Shown: positions 41,571 through 52,733, numbered from the stretch's first letter. The stretch: DNA of 64,000 bases from an uncultured Eubacteriales bacterium (GCA_902793605.1 CADBEB010000016.1:60744-124743); one strand, 5' to 3'. A program made the numbers and translations. Notes: generated by a model from the letters alone, not told the origin.

Positions 41571-43853
41571 TATCAGTCCTGCTTCCTTAAACGCCGCAAA
41601 CAGGTTGTGCGGATTGGCCGGCGCGTTCTTCACCCCCACGCCCGTCGCATGGAAGATCGCATTCCGGATTGCCGGCGCCACGGAGCAGGCCGGCGGCTCG
41701 CCCAGACTCTTCGTACCGAAAGCGCTGGTCGGCTCCGGATTCTCCACAAACTCCGCCATCAGCTTCGGATGATCCAGGAATGTGGACAGTTTGTAGTCCA
41801 GCAGGTTGTTGTTCAGCGGCCGTCCGGTCTTCTCGTCAAAGATCAGCTTCTCCGACAGGCCGAAGCCGATGCCCATGCTCATACCGCCGTGGACCTGCGC
41901 CTCCGCCAGGGCGGGATTGATCAGCGTACCCGCGTCGTGACAGTTGACGATGTTCAGCAGTTTCGCCCTGCACATCGGAATATCCACTTCAACCTCGGCA
42001 ATCGTACAGCCGAAGGAGTACGCGTTGGATTTCACCTGGTAGGTGCTCTCCGCCGTAATGTGCCTGCTGTCCGTCAGGCTGTAGAGCGCTTCCGTGGCCA
42101 GCTCGCCCAGGCTCATCAGCACCCGGCCGTCTGTCGTACGGACGATATTCCCGTCGACGATGTCGAGGTTAAACACCGGCATACGTGTCAGCGTGTGCGC
42201 ATAGTCCAGAATCTTTTCCTTCAGCAGCAGCCCGGTCTGGCGGATGGAGAAACCTGCCACATAGGTCTGCCGGGAGGCGTAGGCGCTCGTGCCGAACGGC
42301 GTCACATCCGTATCCTGGGTTGATACTACGTGGACCTTCTCAATCGGCACGCCGACCACGTCCGCCGCCATCTGGGCAAAGGCTGTATCAGCCCCCTGTC
42401 CGATCTCCGTTTCTCCCAGCTGCAGCTGGAAGGATCCGTCCTGGTTCAGCACCATCCGGCAGGAGGTGGACTCCAGGGAGATCGGCCAGACGGCTGTGTT
42501 GTACCAGAACATCGCGATGCCGATGCCCCTGCGTACGTCTCCGGTCTGGTTCTGATATGCTTTGAACTTCTTCTCGTAATCGATGGCAGCCATTGCCTTG
42601 TTCAGGCACTGGTTGAAGGAATCATAGTAATTCTCGTTTTTGGAGAAACCGTCCACGTAGCCTACCGGCATCAGGTTCCGCCGGCGGAATTCCACCGGGT
42701 CCGCACCGATCGCGGCACATACGTCCTCCGTGTGGGATTCCACCGCCCACATCGCCTGGGGAATACCGTAGCCCCGCATCGCGCCTGCCACCGGTTTGTT
42801 GGTGAACACGGTATAGGCGTCCACTTCCACGTTCGGGCAGGGATAGAGCTGCGGGAAGGCGCCCGCGCCTTTGGCACAGATGCTGTGCCCGTGGGAGGCG
42901 TAGGCGCCCTGGTCGGAGAAAGCTTCCAGTTTCCTGGCTGCGTAGGTCCCGTCCGGCCGCACCCAGGAGATGATATGGTTGCGTATGGAATGGCGTGTTC
43001 GGGTACAGTAGAATGTCTCTTCCCGCGGCACGTCCAGCTTCACCAGATGTCCGCCCGTCTGCATGCACAGCCAGGCGCACAGCGGCTCATACAGAATGTC
43101 CTGCTTGTTTCCGAATCCGCCGCCGATATAGGGCTTGATGACCCGGATCCTGCCCCAGTCGATTCCCAGCGCCTGGCCGACGATCCGCCGGACGATGTGG
43201 GGGATCTGGGTGGAGGTGGTCACGGTGATCCGGTTTCCCTCCATTTCGGCATAGCAGATGAAATTCTCGATATGGCAGTGCTGCACGACCGGTGTCTCAT
43301 ACCAGCCTTCCACCTTGGTCAGCCCGGGTTCCTGAATCGCCTTTTCATAGTCGCCCTGCCTGATCTGCGTATGCTTGAGGATATTGTTCGGGAATTCCTC
43401 ATGCAGCAGCGGCGCCCCGTCCTCCATGGCTTTCTGCACATCCAGCACGAACGGGTATTCCTCGTATTCCACCCGGATCAGCCGCAGCGCCTGCGCGGCC
43501 GCGACCTCATCCTCCGCCACGACGGCCGCGATGTCGTCCCCGTAGAACCGGACGCGCTCTGTCAGGACCAGGCGGTCCGACACATCCTGATGGGAGGGGT
43601 CGGTGGACCAGGGATGGCCCGCCGTCGGGTAATAGTGCTTTTCTTTCAGGTCGAAGCACGTCAGGATCTTTACGACCCCGGGAACCTTCTCCGCTTCGGA
43701 CGTGTCGAAAGAGACCACCTTCCCGTTGGCAATGGTGGAATGAAGGATCCTGGCGACATAGGATTTTTTGTCGCACAGGTCGTCCGTATATTTTGCCCGG
43801 CCGGTCACCTTGTCAAAGGCGTCCACTCTCTTTACGCTTTTTCCTGTGTACAC
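41568..43853 (-). CDS. xdhA: Xanthine dehydrogenase molybdenum-binding subunit
   Basis: Catalytic subunit of 761 aa (GTG start at 43853). The GTG has GGGGG eight bases upstream and gives the family N-terminus YTGKSVKRVDAFDKVTG. A longer frame to 43901 would overlap guaD by 26 bases and lacks a site. Mo-domain motifs are IGGGFGNKQDILYEPL, AGAMRGYGIPQAMWAVES, ETEIGQGADTAFAQMAADV and TKSLGEPPACSVAPAI, where the Glu of LGEP is catalytic. Standard three-subunit XDH with XdhB and XdhC. It may act on hypoxanthine/xanthine while XdhD handles another oxidation or a reductive step. Confidence 0.92.
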   Translation of the reverse strand: MYTGKSVKRVDAFDKVTGRAKYTDDLCDKKSYVARILHSTIANGKVVSFDTSEAEKVPGVVKILTCFDLKEKHYYPTAGHPWSTDPSHQDVSDRLVLTERVRFYGDDIAAVVAEDEVAAAQALRLIRVEYEEYPFVLDVQKAMEDGAPLLHEEFPNNILKHTQIRQGDYEKAIQEPGLTKVEGWYETPVVQHCHIENFICYAEMEGNRITVTTSTQIPHIVRRIVGQALGIDWGRIRVIKPYIGGGFGNKQDILYEPLCAWLCMQTGGHLVKLDVPREETFYCTRTRHSIRNHIISWVRPDGTYAARKLEAFSDQGAYASHGHSICAKGAGAFPQLYPCPNVEVDAYTVFTNKPVAGAMRGYGIPQAMWAVESHTEDVCAAIGADPVEFRRRNLMPVGYVDGFSKNENYYDSFNQCLNKAMAAIDYEKKFKAYQNQTGDVRRGIGIAMFWYNTAVWPISLESTSCRMVLNQDGSFQLQLGETEIGQGADTAFAQMAADVVGVPIEKVHVVSTQDTDVTPFGTSAYASRQTYVAGFSIRQTGLLLKEKILDYAHTLTRMPVFNLDIVDGNIVRTTDGRVLMSLGELATEALYSLTDSRHITAESTYQVKSNAYSFGCTIAEVEVDIPMCRAKLLNIVNCHDAGTLINPALAEAQVHGGMSMGIGFGLSEKLIFDEKTGRPLNNNLLDYKLSTFLDHPKLMAEFVENPEPTSAFGTKSLGEPPACSVAPAIRNAIFHATGVGVKNAPANPHNLFAAFKEAGLI

Positions 43854-43875
43854 AGGCAGTTTCCCCCTCTCCCGT

Positions 43876-45156
43876 TTACAGTATCTGCTCGGCATCCGCA
43901 AATTTCATGATGATTCCCTGCTTGTCCAGCCGCTGATAGAAGGCGCGTTCCAGCCGGTCCCTGAGCGGCAGCTCGCGTGCGCTCGGTTCGATCGAATCAT
44001 CCAGCACCACCGCGTCAAACGCATATCCTTCCTCAAAACTGCCAACCTTGCCGAAGAAGGATCCGCCGCCTTTTGATGCCAGCCAGAAAGCCTCCGGGAA
44101 CGTCAGTGGTTTCGCGTTGTGATCAATATACCGCCAGTACATCTTGGATGCCCGGATCGCGTCCGTCACCGCCCTGAACATGGATTCCGAGTCTCCGCCG
44201 GCCACGTCCGTACCCAGGCCGATCCGCAGCCCGCGTTCTAAGTAGTGCCGTACCGGCGCGATCCCGGATGCGATGTTCATGTTGGAACCGGGACAGTGCG
44301 CGATCCAGACGCCGTTATCCAGCATCCGCTGTACTTCCTCGGCCGGTGAATAGACGCAGTGCGCCATGACCGTCCTGCCGTCTTTGCCGAAGAGGCCGAA
44401 TCGGTCGTAGGCATCCCCGTAGAACGCTGCTTCCGGTGCCAGCTCCCGGACAAACTCGATCTCTTCCGGGTTCTCCGAAAGGTGCGACTGAACCGGCAGG
44501 TCGTACTCCTTCCGGATCCGGCCCAGTGCTTCCATCAGTTCGTCAGTGCAGCAGGGAACAAACCGCGGCGTGATGATAGGCTTTGTCCTCCTGTACCCGC
44601 GGGAAGCGCATTCCCTGATGAATCTTCTCGTATCCTCCGCAGAGCGGGCAGCGTTTTCTTCCGTCAGCTCCGGCGAAGCGTTCCGGTCCATATTGACCTT
44701 GCCGATATAGCTCACAACGCCGCTCTTCTCCATGCAGTCCATGAGGATGAGCGTTGCCTCCGGATGGATGGTCGCAAACATGACGACCCGTGTGGTGGCG
44801 CCTCTTTTCAGCTTTTCGGTGACGATTCCGTAAGCGCGGGCGGCATAGCCCGTATCCGCGTAGCGGCTTTCCTCCGGGAAGGCGTACCGTTCCAGCCATC
44901 CCATCAGTTCTTCGTCCATCCCTGTTCCGCGGTAGGCGAACTGCGGCGCATGGGTATGCAGGTCCACCAGACCGGGAATGATCAGCTTTCCGGCACAGTC
45001 GACGATCTCCATTCCGAGATACTTGTCCGGGATGGTGTCAAAGATTCCCCGGCAAAGCCCCTCCCCGCAGACGACATATGCGTCCTCGCGGATCTCGAGA
45101 CGGTCCTTTTCCGGTGTATGGCAGATATTCCCTTTCAGGATCAGATTCCTGCTCAA
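43876..45156 (-). CDS. guaD: Guanine deaminase
   Basis: Hydrolyses guanine to xanthine and ammonia; 426 aa. Zinc-site motifs are GLVDLHTHAPQFAYRGTGMD (about residue 67), PVQSHLSENPEEIEFV, MAHCVYSPAEEVQRM and LGTDVAGGDSESMFRAV. Other segments typical of bacterial GuaD include KRGATTRVVMFATIH and ITPRFVPCC. The start appears to be TTG 45156 with AAAGGA about nine bases upstream. It is the first gene of the long purine operon, behind a good promoter and a stem-loop leader. Confidence 0.95.
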   Translation of the reverse strand: MSRNLILKGNICHTPEKDRLEIREDAYVVCGEGLCRGIFDTIPDKYLGMEIVDCAGKLIIPGLVDLHTHAPQFAYRGTGMDEELMGWLERYAFPEESRYADTGYAARAYGIVTEKLKRGATTRVVMFATIHPEATLILMDCMEKSGVVSYIGKVNMDRNASPELTEENAARSAEDTRRFIRECASRGYRRTKPIITPRFVPCCTDELMEALGRIRKEYDLPVQSHLSENPEEIEFVRELAPEAAFYGDAYDRFGLFGKDGRTVMAHCVYSPAEEVQRMLDNGVWIAHCPGSNMNIASGIAPVRHYLERGLRIGLGTDVAGGDSESMFRAVTDAIRASKMYWRYIDHNAKPLTFPEAFWLASKGGGSFFGKVGSFEEGYAFDAVVLDDSIEPSARELPLRDRLERAFYQRLDKQGIIMKFADAEQIL

Positions 45157-45178
45157 GTACGATTTTCCTTTCCGGCGG

Positions 45179-45214
45179 CCCGGGACAGGCTGCTGCTCAG
45201 GCGCCTTCCCCGGG
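45179..45214 (-). promoter_or_regulatory. GC-rich stem-loop in the guaD leader
   Basis: CCCGGG, AGGC and their complements form a two-part stem with a small internal loop, ending about 22 bases before the guaD start. There is no U-tract, so it is not a classical terminator. It may stabilise the transcript or affect translation. No known purine riboswitch consensus was recognised. Confidence 0.4.
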
Positions 45215-45268
45215 TCTTCGTTTCTATACGGTTTCTGATTTATCAGATCTTGCTGTTTATCTTAAATT

Positions 45269-45298
45269 ATTATACCAAAAACACTGCCCGATTGGCAA
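45269..45298 (-). promoter_or_regulatory. Promoter of the guaD-xdh purine operon
   Basis: On the minus strand, TTGCCA (45298-45293), 18 bases, TATAAT (45274-45269), about 110 bases upstream of guaD. No other comparably good promoter was noticed on this strand down to 24.5 kb. Confidence 0.75.
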
Positions 45299-45402
45299 TC
45301 ACAATCTGCTCAAAAAGGCCCGTCTTTCGGTTGTTTTCAGACCTGTTTTTTCAGTCTCCCCGCAGATTCGGTTCCGGTGTTAACGGCAGCCGGCCGAAGG
45401 GG

Positions 45403-46998
45403 TCACAGATTCAGCTCCGGCGCGTTATCGCGCTGGAATGAACACCAGTTCCCGTTCTCCGCCAGTTCCTCCCTGGCCAGCGCTTCCAGGATATGTTCGT
45501 TCTGGCCGTAGCGGTCCAGCTGTTCCGCCGCCTTGTCAAAGAACTTTACCATCTTCTCATGGTCCGCCGTGACCCGCCGCAGGCTCATCTTCCCGTAATA
45601 ATTCGCCATGAACAGCGTTCCCGCGGACAGCGTTCCCAGCACGATCTTGAGCAGCGTCCGCCCGTTCTCGGGATCGTTCAGCGTCAGCAGCGGCCGGATC
45701 GCCAGCCCGCCGAAGGCGAACTCATAGACCAGCGCCGCCGCATATATCAGGATGCTGATCTTCATGGCCGTCCCCAGGATCCGGTCGTTTTTCTCCATCT
45801 GGCCTGTTGTTTTCTTTCCGGCCTTCCGGTGATATTCCCGCTGTTCCTCCACCCAGCAGTTCCGGATATCCCGCTGTATCTCCGGCTGCGGCGCTCCGTT
45901 GATCGCGCAGATCGCGCAGAGGATCCACGCCGTCTCCTGCTGCTGGCTCCAGTTCATCAGCCGCTGAACCTCCAGCCGGCTGCCCGCATAGCGCAGGTAC
46001 ATCTGGACGCGTACCGTCTCCGCCAGCTCCCGGTACTCGATATATTTCCGATGGCAGTCGTCCTTTATGGCTTTCCGGTAGCAGATGAAAGCATACAGCA
46101 AGGCCGTCCCGCAGATCAGGATCATCGGGATCATACTGCCTTCGTCGTACAGCAGGAAGGCAAGCGTCAGCACGGTTCCGGCCAGCGCCAGGCCCGCCAG
46201 CATCCTGCGGAACCGGCGGGCAAAGTGCAGGCTCAGCCCGTCAGCTGTTGAATACAGGTTTTCAAGCTGCTGCAGCGCGGCATCGCTGCCATCGGTCTCC
46301 GGCAGCATCCTTTCCCCTGCTGCCAGCGTCTCCTCAGCCAGCGCGTTGAACTCCTCGGTCCGCGTCATCAGCGTGTCCCACATCGTTTCGTCCGCGATAC
46401 GGTGCGTTTCACCGGCGCCTTCCGCCGGCATATCGCCCCTTGGGGTCAGGATATGAATCACCGCCGTGTTCCCGGCGCTGCTGACAGGGATGCCCTCCTC
46501 CGGTTCCCAGTCCCCGTTGAGCGCAAAACTCACCGTCGCAGCCGTCCCCGCCCGGACGTCTTCCTTCGTTTTCCCGTCCCACAGGGCCAGCAGCAGGTGC
46601 GCATGCTCCACGATGTAGATGCCTGCCTGCCGGTAGCCGGCATTCCTGCCTTTCTCGGCAGCTTCCGCGTATGGCGCAGTAAACACGCTCTCCGCCTGCC
46701 GCAGGTGATGCCGGAAATGCTCCAGTTCCTTTGCGTCGAAGTCTTTCTCGTATTCGTCTGTTTCCATCGGCAGCGCTGCGGTCACCGGAATGCCGAGTTC
46801 CTCCGCCGCGTCCGCGCACAGCAGATCCGCTCCCGCCGCCAGGCTGTTCAGCATCTTCAGCGGCGTATGGGGATAGGTTTCCCGCAGCTTCTTCAGTTCG
46901 TCCGTCACTGCCCGGTACAGGGTGTCCCGGTCCTCCTCCCGGAGATCGATGTGCCCGGTCACCCCCACCAGCAGCGGGATCCTGTTCTTCTCATTCAT
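45403..46998 (-). CDS. SLOG-domain protein with four membrane spans
   Basis: A 531-aa protein. Residues about 5-200 match SLOG/LOG-like nucleotide-binding Rossmann proteins: [16 protein letters not shown] at the start, [33 protein letters not shown], and LLLALWDG followed by [12 protein letters not shown]. After a helical segment (about 235-260) come two close spans (about 265-284 and 288-308). A cytoplasmic helix typical of SLATT/DUF4231-like proteins follows ([19 protein letters not shown]), then two more spans (about 407-430 and 447-467). SLOG domains in immune systems such as Thoeris bind TIR-made nucleotides; paired membrane spans could be an effector. The start overlaps the giant TIR-LRR gene by eight bases, so it is translationally coupled to it. 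Function is inferred. Confidence 0.8.
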   Translation of the reverse strand: MNEKNRIPLLVGVTGHIDLREEDRDTLYRAVTDELKKLRETYPHTPLKMLNSLAAGADLLCADAAEELGIPVTAALPMETDEYEKDFDAKELEHFRHHLRQAESVFTAPYAEAAEKGRNAGYRQAGIYIVEHAHLLLALWDGKTKEDVRAGTAATVSFALNGDWEPEEGIPVSSAGNTAVIHILTPRGDMPAEGAGETHRIADETMWDTLMTRTEEFNALAEETLAAGERMLPETDGSDAALQQLENLYSTADGLSLHFARRFRRMLAGLALAGTVLTLAFLLYDEGSMIPMILICGTALLYAFICYRKAIKDDCHRKYIEYRELAETVRVQMYLRYAGSRLEVQRLMNWSQQQETAWILCAICAINGAPQPEIQRDIRNCWVEEQREYHRKAGKKTTGQMEKNDRILGTAMKISILIYAAALVYEFAFGGLAIRPLLTLNDPENGRTLLKIVLGTLSAGTLFMANYYGKMSLRRVTADHEKMVKFFDKAAEQLDRYGQNEHILEALAREELAENGNWCSFQRDNAPELNL

Positions 46999-49900
46999 CG
47001 ATCTGCAGTTCGAAGGAATACTCCTTCCCTTCCAGGCTCCTGATCGCCTTGTTCATGTTTTTTGAGATTCTCACATAACGCAGATTCTTGAGTTCCGGCA
47101 GCATGGAAATGTCGGTGATCCTCGTATTCCACTGAATATGTAATTCCTCCACCTCCGGGTGTACTGTCAGGAATTCTGCAAATTGTTTCTGATTCTGGAA
47201 GTTGGCAAAGATTCCTCTGATCTTCGCCCCTTCCACATAGGTCAGCCATTTCGTCGGATTGACTCCGCCCATCCACATTCCGCTGAAGTCAGTAATCTTG
47301 CTCAGGAAACTCCAGTCCTTGATCTTGTCGTTGTCAACCATAAGGTTAAATCCTCCGTTCTGCGCTGCGTATGTAAAGTCGCAATCGTTCAGAGGAGTCA
47401 GGTCTGTAACCGCCAGGCCGTTCAGATTCAGTTCCCTCAGTTTGCTGAGACCGCGCAGCCCCTCGATGGATTTCACACCGCTGAAGTCGAGATGCAGCGC
47501 TTCCAGTTCCGGCAGATCAGCCAGGGCGGACAGGTCCTCCAGGTTGGGACAGAACCTCAGGGTAAGGTACCGCAGCTGTTTCAGCGGCCGCAGTGCTTCC
47601 AGATCAGTGATCGGCTGCACATCCAGTTTCAGGTCCTGCAATCCCGTCATCCTGCTGATCAGGCTCAGGTCGATCCCGTCACCCATCTCCGGCGGCAGCT
47701 CTTCCTGTGTTTCATCATCCCAGATGTATGCTGTCTCTTTTCTCTTTTTATTATCCCAGCGGTTGTTCAGGAAGTAGCGGTCATAATTGTATACCTGGTC
47801 ACCGATGACCCTCAGCTGGCCGATCTGCTCCAGCAAGCCGTCCGGCATGTTCCTGAGGTCTTCCAGTGAATCAGCCGAAAGCTGCGCGTCAAGATTCCAC
47901 CAGCCCTCCCACTGTTCGACGCGCCTTGCCTGCTGCTGCAGGTCTTCGGGCAGGTAAACCGTATCGCCGCAAATGATCAGGGAATCAAGCCCGGCGCCTT
48001 CCAGCGCGCTCCAGTCACTGAGCATTGGCACGGCGCCCAGTGCCAGTTCTCTGACCCCGCCTTCACCGATCAGCCCCTGCAGACCGTTCAGGCTGGTCAT
48101 GGAAGGCATGCTGTCCAGCTGGATCTGCCGCGGCCCGGGTCCTTTCAGGCCGGTCAGATCCTTCAGTTTTCTCACGCTGTGGAACTCCAGCCGTTCCGTC
48201 ACCTGCGGCAGCTGATCAGCAGTAAACTCATCATCTGTGTTGTTGATCGTCAGATGGCGCACCTTCGCATTCTGCACATGCAACAGCCAGTAATGAGGTT
48301 TGTTTCCGTCCATCTGCAGATAGGAGAATTCCCTGATACCCTCCAGGGGCGTCATGTCCGTTTCTTCTGTTGTCTGCAGATACAGGTCCATCCCGCCCTC
48401 GCGGTATGCGTTGCTGAAATCGATTTCCTTCAGGAAGGAGATATCTGATACATCATCCCACAGCCAAAGTCCTCTCAGTTTTTTCGCGTTCTTCAGCGCT
48501 TCATAGTCCCTGATGCCGGTATCCCGCAGGGTAAAGTCGCGTAGTTCCTTCAGTTCGGAAACCGGCCCCATATCGGTCAGCTCCGGCGCTTGCTCAATCT
48601 TGAGCCTTTCCAGGTTCTTCAGGTTCTCAAGGCCGTCCAGGGAGGTCAGCGGCTGGCAGTAAATCAGCAGCTCCCGCAATCCGGTCAGCCGGCTAAGCCG
48701 GCTAAGATCGTGCATCGATCCCGTTTTAATTCTTGTCCGGCTGTCGGTATCGAAGTGGTGCAAATAAAGATCCCGTCCGTTTCCGTTCCATTCATCCTGG
48801 ATATCATACTGATTCTGGTCATACAGCGTATCACCGGCCAGGTAGATGCTCTCAATCCTTGCCACGACGCTGTCCGGCAGTTCGTCCAGTTCCTCCCAGC
48901 TTTGCAGGCTGAAATTGCTGTTGCTGACGCCCCAGCCGTCCTCATCCACGATCGCCGCGCCTTGGAAGCTCCCGCTCCTGACCAGTGCTTCCGCCTTGTT
49001 CAGCAGGTTTTCCGGCACGGCGATCTGCTTCCCGGCCTTCAGGCGTGCAAGCGGCGTCAGGTCCTTCAGCTGGTCCATCTGCGCCAGTTCGATGCTGATC
49101 TCCCTGTCCTCCGGTATGGAATCCAGAACGCCCAGGTCTTTGACCCAGTCCATCTGTTCCAGCCGCAGGGTCCCGATGTCCATTCCGCTTAATTCCGGGA
49201 TCGTGTATGTCCCGTACAGCCAGAGTCTGTCCAGGTGTTTTCCTTCCAGCGCGCTGAAATCGGTCAGTCGCGGACAGCCCAGGATCTCCAGCTGCTCCAG
49301 GTATCCGCCGTCCAGCATATCCTCCAGCCCGTGCAGTGATTTCAGGTGTGTAATGCTGTCAATCCGCAGGTTCCTGATCCTCAGGCCGCTGAGCATGGTC
49401 AGGTCATTGACGTCGTTATCCCGGATATCGTTGATAACCAGCTGGTTGATCTCGGCTCCCTGCAGGTGCGGCAGCCATTCCCGGATATACTCGCTGCTCG
49501 TTTGGATTTCGTCGAACTTTTTGATCCCCTCCAGCGGGGAAGGATCTGCCTGCTGGCTGAAAAATCCTAACGTCAGTCCGTTCTGCCGGTTGGCTTCCGT
49601 CAGGTCGCAGTCCGCCAGCGGGGAAAGATCCGCTACTTCTGTCTGATGCAGTTCCAGTGTCTTCAGCATCGTCAGGTTCTGGATCCCCTGGATGGAGTGA
49701 ATCGGGACTTCATACAGACAGAGCTGCTGGATTTTTTCCAGCGTAAAGAGCATCGAAATATCCTCCAGCTGTCTGCAGGCCTTCAGTTCGACCTCCCTCA
49801 GATCCAGCATTCCGTCGATGCCGTCCAGACTGGTCAGCGGCTGATCGCAGATCTCAATCTGCTCCAGTCCCGTCAGGTTGGCCAGTCGGGTCAGATCGGT

Positions 49901-52621
49901 CAGCGTACCGGTCTCAACCCGGACCGGTTCATTCTCTTCTCCCCTGTCCAGCATCTCCTGGGTTTCCCGTTCGCGCAGCATAAAGTACCGTCCGTTGTCG
50001 TCCCATTGTTCCCAAAGGTCATACTGCCCCCAGTCAACAATCCGGTCCCCGGCCAGCCGCAGGTTCTTCACGTGCTTCAGCGCAGCGATCGGCAGCCGGT
50101 CCAGATCCTCCAGACTCTTCAGTTTCACCTCACCGTTCCACGGCTGCCAGCCTCCCTCGGGATACTCGATCTCGCACCGGCTGAACCTGCCTTCCTCCAC
50201 GATGGATTCCGCCAGTTCCCTCATCTCCGGCTGTACTTTCAGGACATTACCCTTCAGGCGGCGCACCGGGGAGATGTCGATCGTCGCCGGCAGATCGATC
50301 AGTTCGATGTTGCTGTAGTACCGTTCCGCGTCCAGCCCGTCCAGCAGGCTCAGGTCCTCCAGCCAGTCCAGGCTTTCGATCCGCAGCCCGTACACTTCTG
50401 TCCTGCTCAGGTCCGGCAGCGTGTAGATGCCGGTCAGGTGCAGCCAGCTCAGTTTGACCTTCTCCAGCGCGCTCCAATCCGTCAGGCGGGGGCAGCCTTT
50501 GATCTCCAGCTGTGCCCTTCTTGCTTCCAGTGCGGTCTCCAGGCCATTCAGGGATTCCAGGTCCTGCATATCTTCCAGGACCAGCCTGGTATTGTTCAGC
50601 CTGGGCATTCCGGTCAGGTCCCGATTGCCGCTTCCGTTCTGGATGCACAGTTCGCTTCTGGGAGTTGGCAGCATGCTGAAATCAAGATTGTCGAAATCGT
50701 TCAGGCACAGATAATCAATACTTGCCCCCTCCAGGTACGGTGCGATCTTCGAGAAGTCGCGGTCGTCTGAACGGATGTTGACCTCCTGGTATTTCTTCAC
50801 CTCCGCCAGGGCGGACCAGTCGCGTACCCGGCCGTGAACGGTCACGCTGATATCGTTACCGTTTCCGGATTCGGTATCCATGTTTTTGATGAAATCCAGG
50901 TTCTGCAGATCCGCGCTGAATATATCCACTTTTTTCAGCCGTTTCATCCCGTACAGGAAGGAAACATCCCGGTGGGTTTCCCATCCTCCCAGGTGAAGAT
51001 CAGTGATATAGGTGCATTCAGCCAGCGGACTGAAATCGTGCAGATTTCGGCAGTCATCGACGTTAAAGGAGCGCAGACTTACCTTGCTGTTGATGATCGG
51101 TGTCAGGTCGGAAATGCCGACGTTGTTCATCCGGATGCCGTTCAGCCTGTTGGTCCCCTCCAGGAAAGCGAGGCTGTACAGTTGAGGCAGGTTGTCCAGT
51201 TGAACATTGTCGAGTTTTTCGCAGGCTTTGAGTCCATCAAGCCGTACTTCCCGCAGAAAAGCGCCGGCAGTCAGGTTCAGTTCAGTAACATTTTTCGGTG
51301 AAAAACCGGACAGATCAAGAGAAGTCGTATCGCCAAAATCGATGCAGACATTGCGCAGTTTCGTGCATTCATTCAGCGGAGTCATGTCCAGGTCGTTCTG
51401 AACACCCTGGATCCGGAATTCCCGCACGGAGACATTGCCTTTCAGCCAGTTCAGGTCCGGCAGCACGCAATCCTGGATGGTCACCCCTTCAAGGTTCTTC
51501 CAGACAGAGGAGGACAGGTCCGGCATGCTCACAATCTCCGCCTGCGCAATGCTCAGGTAGTGAACGTTCGGCATCAGGGTCAGGAAGCTCAGGTCCTCCC
51601 ACCGGTACGTCTGGATCTCATTGCCGTCTTCTCTGGAGTACCATTTGGTCTCGCCCGGCTGATAGATGCGGGAGGCAAATTCATCCGCATTTGCCCAGGT
51701 TCCATGCTCGTTCAGCCAGTTGTCCCGTGTAAGGTATCTGAACTGATCGCCGAGGATCACGATGCCCTGGATCTCCTTCAGGTCCGCATCCGTGAACCCG
51801 TAGGCTTCCGTCAGCAGCGGATCCACGACGGGCGTAGGCGTCGGGCTCGGCGTGGGAGTCGGCGTCGGGCTTGGCGTCGGGGTCGGCGTCGGGGTGGGGG
51901 TAGGCGTCGGCGTCGGGGTAGGTGTCGGGGTGGGCGTCGGCGTCGGCGTGGGTGTAGGCGTCGGCGTGGGTGTAGGCGTCGGCGTAGGTGTCGGCGTGGG
52001 CGTAGGTGTCGGCGTAGGTGTCGGGGTCGGCGTCGGGGTCGGGGTGGGGGTTGGCGTCGGGGTCGGCGTCGGTGTGGCTGTCGGCGTTGGCGTCGGGATG
52101 ATGATGCCGCTGCCGGTCTGCTGGTCGTAGATCAGCAGGCCTGCAAACGCGAGCGCGATCACCGCGATTCCCAGGATCAGCCCCAGCCGCAGCCGGCTGC
52201 TGTTCTTCTGTGCTTTGGTCAGCGTTGGGTTCTTCAGGCTTTCCGCGCCGGCAATGCGGCCCGCCAGTTCCTCCGTGCTGTAGCGTTCCGCCATGATCGC
52301 GTTCTTTGCGGTGATGGACCGTTCCAGCACTTCCGGCTGTTTCGCGTCGTCCAGCTTCACCGGGATGATCGGCATCCGCGCCGCGTCCGCCGTGAAGAAG
52401 ATCTGCTGCTTTTTCTCATCCTTCGAGAAGTTTTCTGAGAGGAAGGCGATCGTCGTGCAGGCCTTCTTCGCCTGTTTCTCCGTGGCGCGTCCGTCCTGGC
52501 CGCAGAGCGTCAGTCTTTTCTTTTCCAGTGCTTCCAGTACCGGCATGACTTTCTCTTTGTCCTTCTCCGAGAAAAGTGCCAGCACAAAAGGTTTCGAGTT
52601 TCCGCTGTACGGCTTGTTCAT
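46991..52621 (-). CDS. Giant membrane protein: TIR-like domain, one span, Thr-Pro stalk, leucine-rich repeats
   Basis: An 1876-aa protein; AGGAGG lies nine bases before the ATG at 52621. Residues 10-125 are a diverged TIR-like domain ([48 protein letters not shown]) lacking the catalytic Glu found in its neighbour. A basic segment and one span (about 145-165) lead to a Thr-Pro repeat stalk (176-262), then about 1600 residues of SDS22/internalin-like leucine-rich repeats. The LRR part repeats on a larger scale: a cap-like block with L-x-x-L-x-L-x-GD and a W/Y-rich loop recurs near residues 292, 857, 1264 and 1607, followed by units such as [13 protein letters not shown]. Basic residues before the span predict N-in, LRR-out. 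The ligand is unknown. Confidence 0.85.
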   Translation of the reverse strand: MNKPYSGNSKPFVLALFSEKDKEKVMPVLEALEKKRLTLCGQDGRATEKQAKKACTTIAFLSENFSKDEKKQQIFFTADAARMPIIPVKLDDAKQPEVLERSITAKNAIMAERYSTEELAGRIAGAESLKNPTLTKAQKNSSRLRLGLILGIAVIALAFAGLLIYDQQTGSGIIIPTPTPTATPTPTPTPTPTPTPTPTPTPTPTPTPTPTPTPTPTPTPTPTPTPTPTPTPTPTPTPTPTPTPTPTPTPSPTPTPTPSPTPTPVVDPLLTEAYGFTDADLKEIQGIVILGDQFRYLTRDNWLNEHGTWANADEFASRIYQPGETKWYSREDGNEIQTYRWEDLSFLTLMPNVHYLSIAQAEIVSMPDLSSSVWKNLEGVTIQDCVLPDLNWLKGNVSVREFRIQGVQNDLDMTPLNECTKLRNVCIDFGDTTSLDLSGFSPKNVTELNLTAGAFLREVRLDGLKACEKLDNVQLDNLPQLYSLAFLEGTNRLNGIRMNNVGISDLTPIINSKVSLRSFNVDDCRNLHDFSPLAECTYITDLHLGGWETHRDVSFLYGMKRLKKVDIFSADLQNLDFIKNMDTESGNGNDISVTVHGRVRDWSALAEVKKYQEVNIRSDDRDFSKIAPYLEGASIDYLCLNDFDNLDFSMLPTPRSELCIQNGSGNRDLTGMPRLNNTRLVLEDMQDLESLNGLETALEARRAQLEIKGCPRLTDWSALEKVKLSWLHLTGIYTLPDLSRTEVYGLRIESLDWLEDLSLLDGLDAERYYSNIELIDLPATIDISPVRRLKGNVLKVQPEMRELAESIVEEGRFSRCEIEYPEGGWQPWNGEVKLKSLEDLDRLPIAALKHVKNLRLAGDRIVDWGQYDLWEQWDDNGRYFMLRERETQEMLDRGEENEPVRVETGTLTDLTRLANLTGLEQIEICDQPLTSLDGIDGMLDLREVELKACRQLEDISMLFTLEKIQQLCLYEVPIHSIQGIQNLTMLKTLELHQTEVADLSPLADCDLTEANRQNGLTLGFFSQQADPSPLEGIKKFDEIQTSSEYIREWLPHLQGAEINQLVINDIRDNDVNDLTMLSGLRIRNLRIDSITHLKSLHGLEDMLDGGYLEQLEILGCPRLTDFSALEGKHLDRLWLYGTYTIPELSGMDIGTLRLEQMDWVKDLGVLDSIPEDREISIELAQMDQLKDLTPLARLKAGKQIAVPENLLNKAEALVRSGSFQGAAIVDEDGWGVSNSNFSLQSWEELDELPDSVVARIESIYLAGDTLYDQNQYDIQDEWNGNGRDLYLHHFDTDSRTRIKTGSMHDLSRLSRLTGLRELLIYCQPLTSLDGLENLKNLERLKIEQAPELTDMGPVSELKELRDFTLRDTGIRDYEALKNAKKLRGLWLWDDVSDISFLKEIDFSNAYREGGMDLYLQTTEETDMTPLEGIREFSYLQMDGNKPHYWLLHVQNAKVRHLTINNTDDEFTADQLPQVTERLEFHSVRKLKDLTGLKGPGPRQIQLDSMPSMTSLNGLQGLIGEGGVRELALGAVPMLSDWSALEGAGLDSLIICGDTVYLPEDLQQQARRVEQWEGWWNLDAQLSADSLEDLRNMPDGLLEQIGQLRVIGDQVYNYDRYFLNNRWDNKKRKETAYIWDDETQEELPPEMGDGIDLSLISRMTGLQDLKLDVQPITDLEALRPLKQLRYLTLRFCPNLEDLSALADLPELEALHLDFSGVKSIEGLRGLSKLRELNLNGLAVTDLTPLNDCDFTYAAQNGGFNLMVDNDKIKDWSFLSKITDFSGMWMGGVNPTKWLTYVEGAKIRGIFANFQNQKQFAEFLTVHPEVEELHIQWNTRITDISMLPELKNLRYVRISKNMNKAIRSLEGKEYSFELQIDE
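51834..52095 (-). repeat. Hexanucleotide (Thr-Pro) repeat, stalk of the giant LRR protein
   Basis: About 43 units of a degenerate 6-base repeat (GTCGGC, GTAGGC or GTGGGG on the plus strand) encode alternating Thr-Pro. Third positions vary among units. Occasional Ser or Ala replaces Thr or Pro. Confidence 0.9.
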
Positions 52622-52668
52622 GATCTTTCCTCCTGTTTTTATCCGATAACCGAAGGTCCGGGCACTGA

Positions 52669-52688
52669 CGCGTGCGAATCAACACGCG
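52669..52688 (-). other. Small perfect stem-loop between the two LRR genes
   Basis: CGCGTG and CACGCG flank an 8-base loop in the 112-bp gap between the 488-aa and 1876-aa genes. It is not followed by a U-run. Confidence 0.35.
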
Positions 52689-52733
52689 ATTCCTTACGCC
52701 CGCAGGGACGAAATCTTATCTCTTTTCATGAGG

